A DNA stretch of 64,000 nucleotides from an uncultured Clostridia bacterium. Its GTDB lineage: Bacteria; Bacillota; Clostridia; Oscillospirales; Acutalibacteraceae. The notes under the pieces were generated by a model that searched no databases, was not told the origin of the DNA, and saw only the letters and a list, made by a program, of their open reading frames with translations. The translations under genes and the position numbers were made by a program. Numbering within the stretch: the first letter of the stretch is position 1; each line of letters begins with the position of its first letter. The stretch spans positions 1 through 64,000 of the forward strand of contig CANQPS010000010.1 of NCBI GenBank assembly GCA_947625785.1. Reading direction: 5' to 3'. This document shows positions 63,517-64,000 of this stretch, one piece after another.

Positions 63517-64000
63517 ATGTCAGAAATTAAGAAAGTTGCCGTTATTATGGGCAGCGATAGTGATTTCCCAATAGTTTCAGGGGCTGTTCAGGTATTAAAA
63601 AAATATGGTGTGCCTTTTGAAGCAAGAATATTGTCTGCACATAGAACACCACAGGAGGCTGCTGAATTTTCAGCAACCGCCAAGGAAAATGGTTTTGGAG
63701 TGATTATAGCCGCCGCAGGTATGGCAGCACATCTTGCAGGTGTACTTGCAGCACATACTACATTGCCGGTTATAGGTATTCCTATAAAATCAACCTTTGA
63801 AGGATTAGACGCATTACTCGCAACAGTTATGATGCCAAGCGGAATACCTGTTGCAACGGTTGCCGTAAACGGTGCTAAAAATGCTGCTATACTTGCAGTT
63901 CAGATGTTAGCATTGTCTAATGACGAACTTGCCCATAAACTTGCAAAAGAAAAAATTGATATGGTTAATGCTATTGAGGAAAAAAATCAGGCTATTCAAC
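63517..64000 (+). CDS. purE: N5-carboxyaminoimidazole ribonucleotide mutase (partial, runs off the window)
   Basis: The first 161 residues of PurE are visible; the gene continues past base 64000. IMGSDSDFPI, LSAHRTP, AAAGMAAHLAGVLAAHT and PVIGIPI are the conserved active-site blocks, with the catalytic His in SAHR. It rearranges N5-CAIR to CAIR in purine synthesis. CAGGAGTG precedes ATG 63517. Almost the whole protein (usually about 160-170 residues) is present. Confidence 0.95.
   Translation, partial: MSEIKKVAVIMGSDSDFPIVSGAVQVLKKYGVPFEARILSAHRTPQEAAEFSATAKENGFGVIIAAAGMAAHLAGVLAAHTTLPVIGIPIKSTFEGLDALLATVMMPSGIPVATVAVNGAKNAAILAVQMLALSNDELAHKLAKEKIDMVNAIEEKNQAIQ

Noticed and set aside
1-64000. 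CRISPR array or defence island
   Set aside because: No regularly spaced repeats and no cas-like gene; the only defence-related or nuclease-type genes are TnpB, Fic and AddAB.

Overview
The window looks like a chromosomal segment of a low-GC, anaerobic, endospore-forming Clostridia-type Firmicute. The evidence is AT-rich DNA with GGAGG-type ribosome binding sites and TTGACA-17-TATAAT promoters, sporulation genes (spoIIR, a yunB homologue, a TepA-SpoIIIE pair), a class III ribonucleotide reductase, an IspH-S1 fusion, AddAB and a T-box leader on alaS. No rRNA operon, CRISPR array or intact prophage is visible.

Bases 1-4300 are the wreck of an integrative conjugative element beside a tRNA-Leu gene. 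An IS200/IS605-type element (TnpB tail plus right-end RNA and hairpin) interrupts a topoisomerase III gene, which also carries a frameshift. An apparently intact VbhA-like antitoxin and Fic toxin follow, with their own promoter. After them come a truncated TOPRIM/DUF3991-type start, a decayed ORF, a serine recombinase with an internal deletion behind ATAAAGGT inverted repeats, another decayed ORF, and a gene-free stretch of about 360 bases that can fold into several stems. A 24-bp near-perfect repeat of the tRNA 3' end marks an old attachment site.

Bases 4600-31600 are mainly core genes on the + strand: spoIIR, addB-addA, mntP, yunB, an RpiR regulator with a BaiN-type flavoprotein, cmk-plsC-plsC-ispH/rpsA, a YwlG-family gene, an HD hydrolase, nrdD-nrdG, proB-proA, a phosphodiesterase, and pyrB with an overlapping iron-sulfur flavoprotein. 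HtrA and a three-gene cluster of unknown proteins are on the - strand.

Bases 31600-47300 hold ftsK/spoIIIE, uppP and tepA on the - strand. Then on the + strand come a lipoprotein, DUF3343 plus a cysteine desulfurase-like enzyme, cdaA-cdaR (c-di-AMP), T-box-alaS, rpmB, dut, a DUF1292 gene, a probable 6S RNA and hisH-hisF.

Bases 47300-54900 are a - strand block: amidase, polysaccharide deacetylase, psd-pssA (phosphatidylethanolamine synthesis), a split TauE/SafE permease, pyrF, pyrC and a membrane protein that probably starts at CTG. Bases 54900-64000 hold a DUF1858 protein, trmK with a Nif3-family gene, a Na/Pi symporter, coaX, aspartate kinase, a DUF4364 gene, an nfeD-slipin pair and the start of purE.

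The points most worth a second look are an NrdD that stops just before its glycyl-radical motif, a PyrB carrying a PyrI-like zinc tail, the candidate structured RNA beside tRNA-Leu, the Fic module surviving in a dead element, and the undescribed three-gene cluster at 28187-29168.
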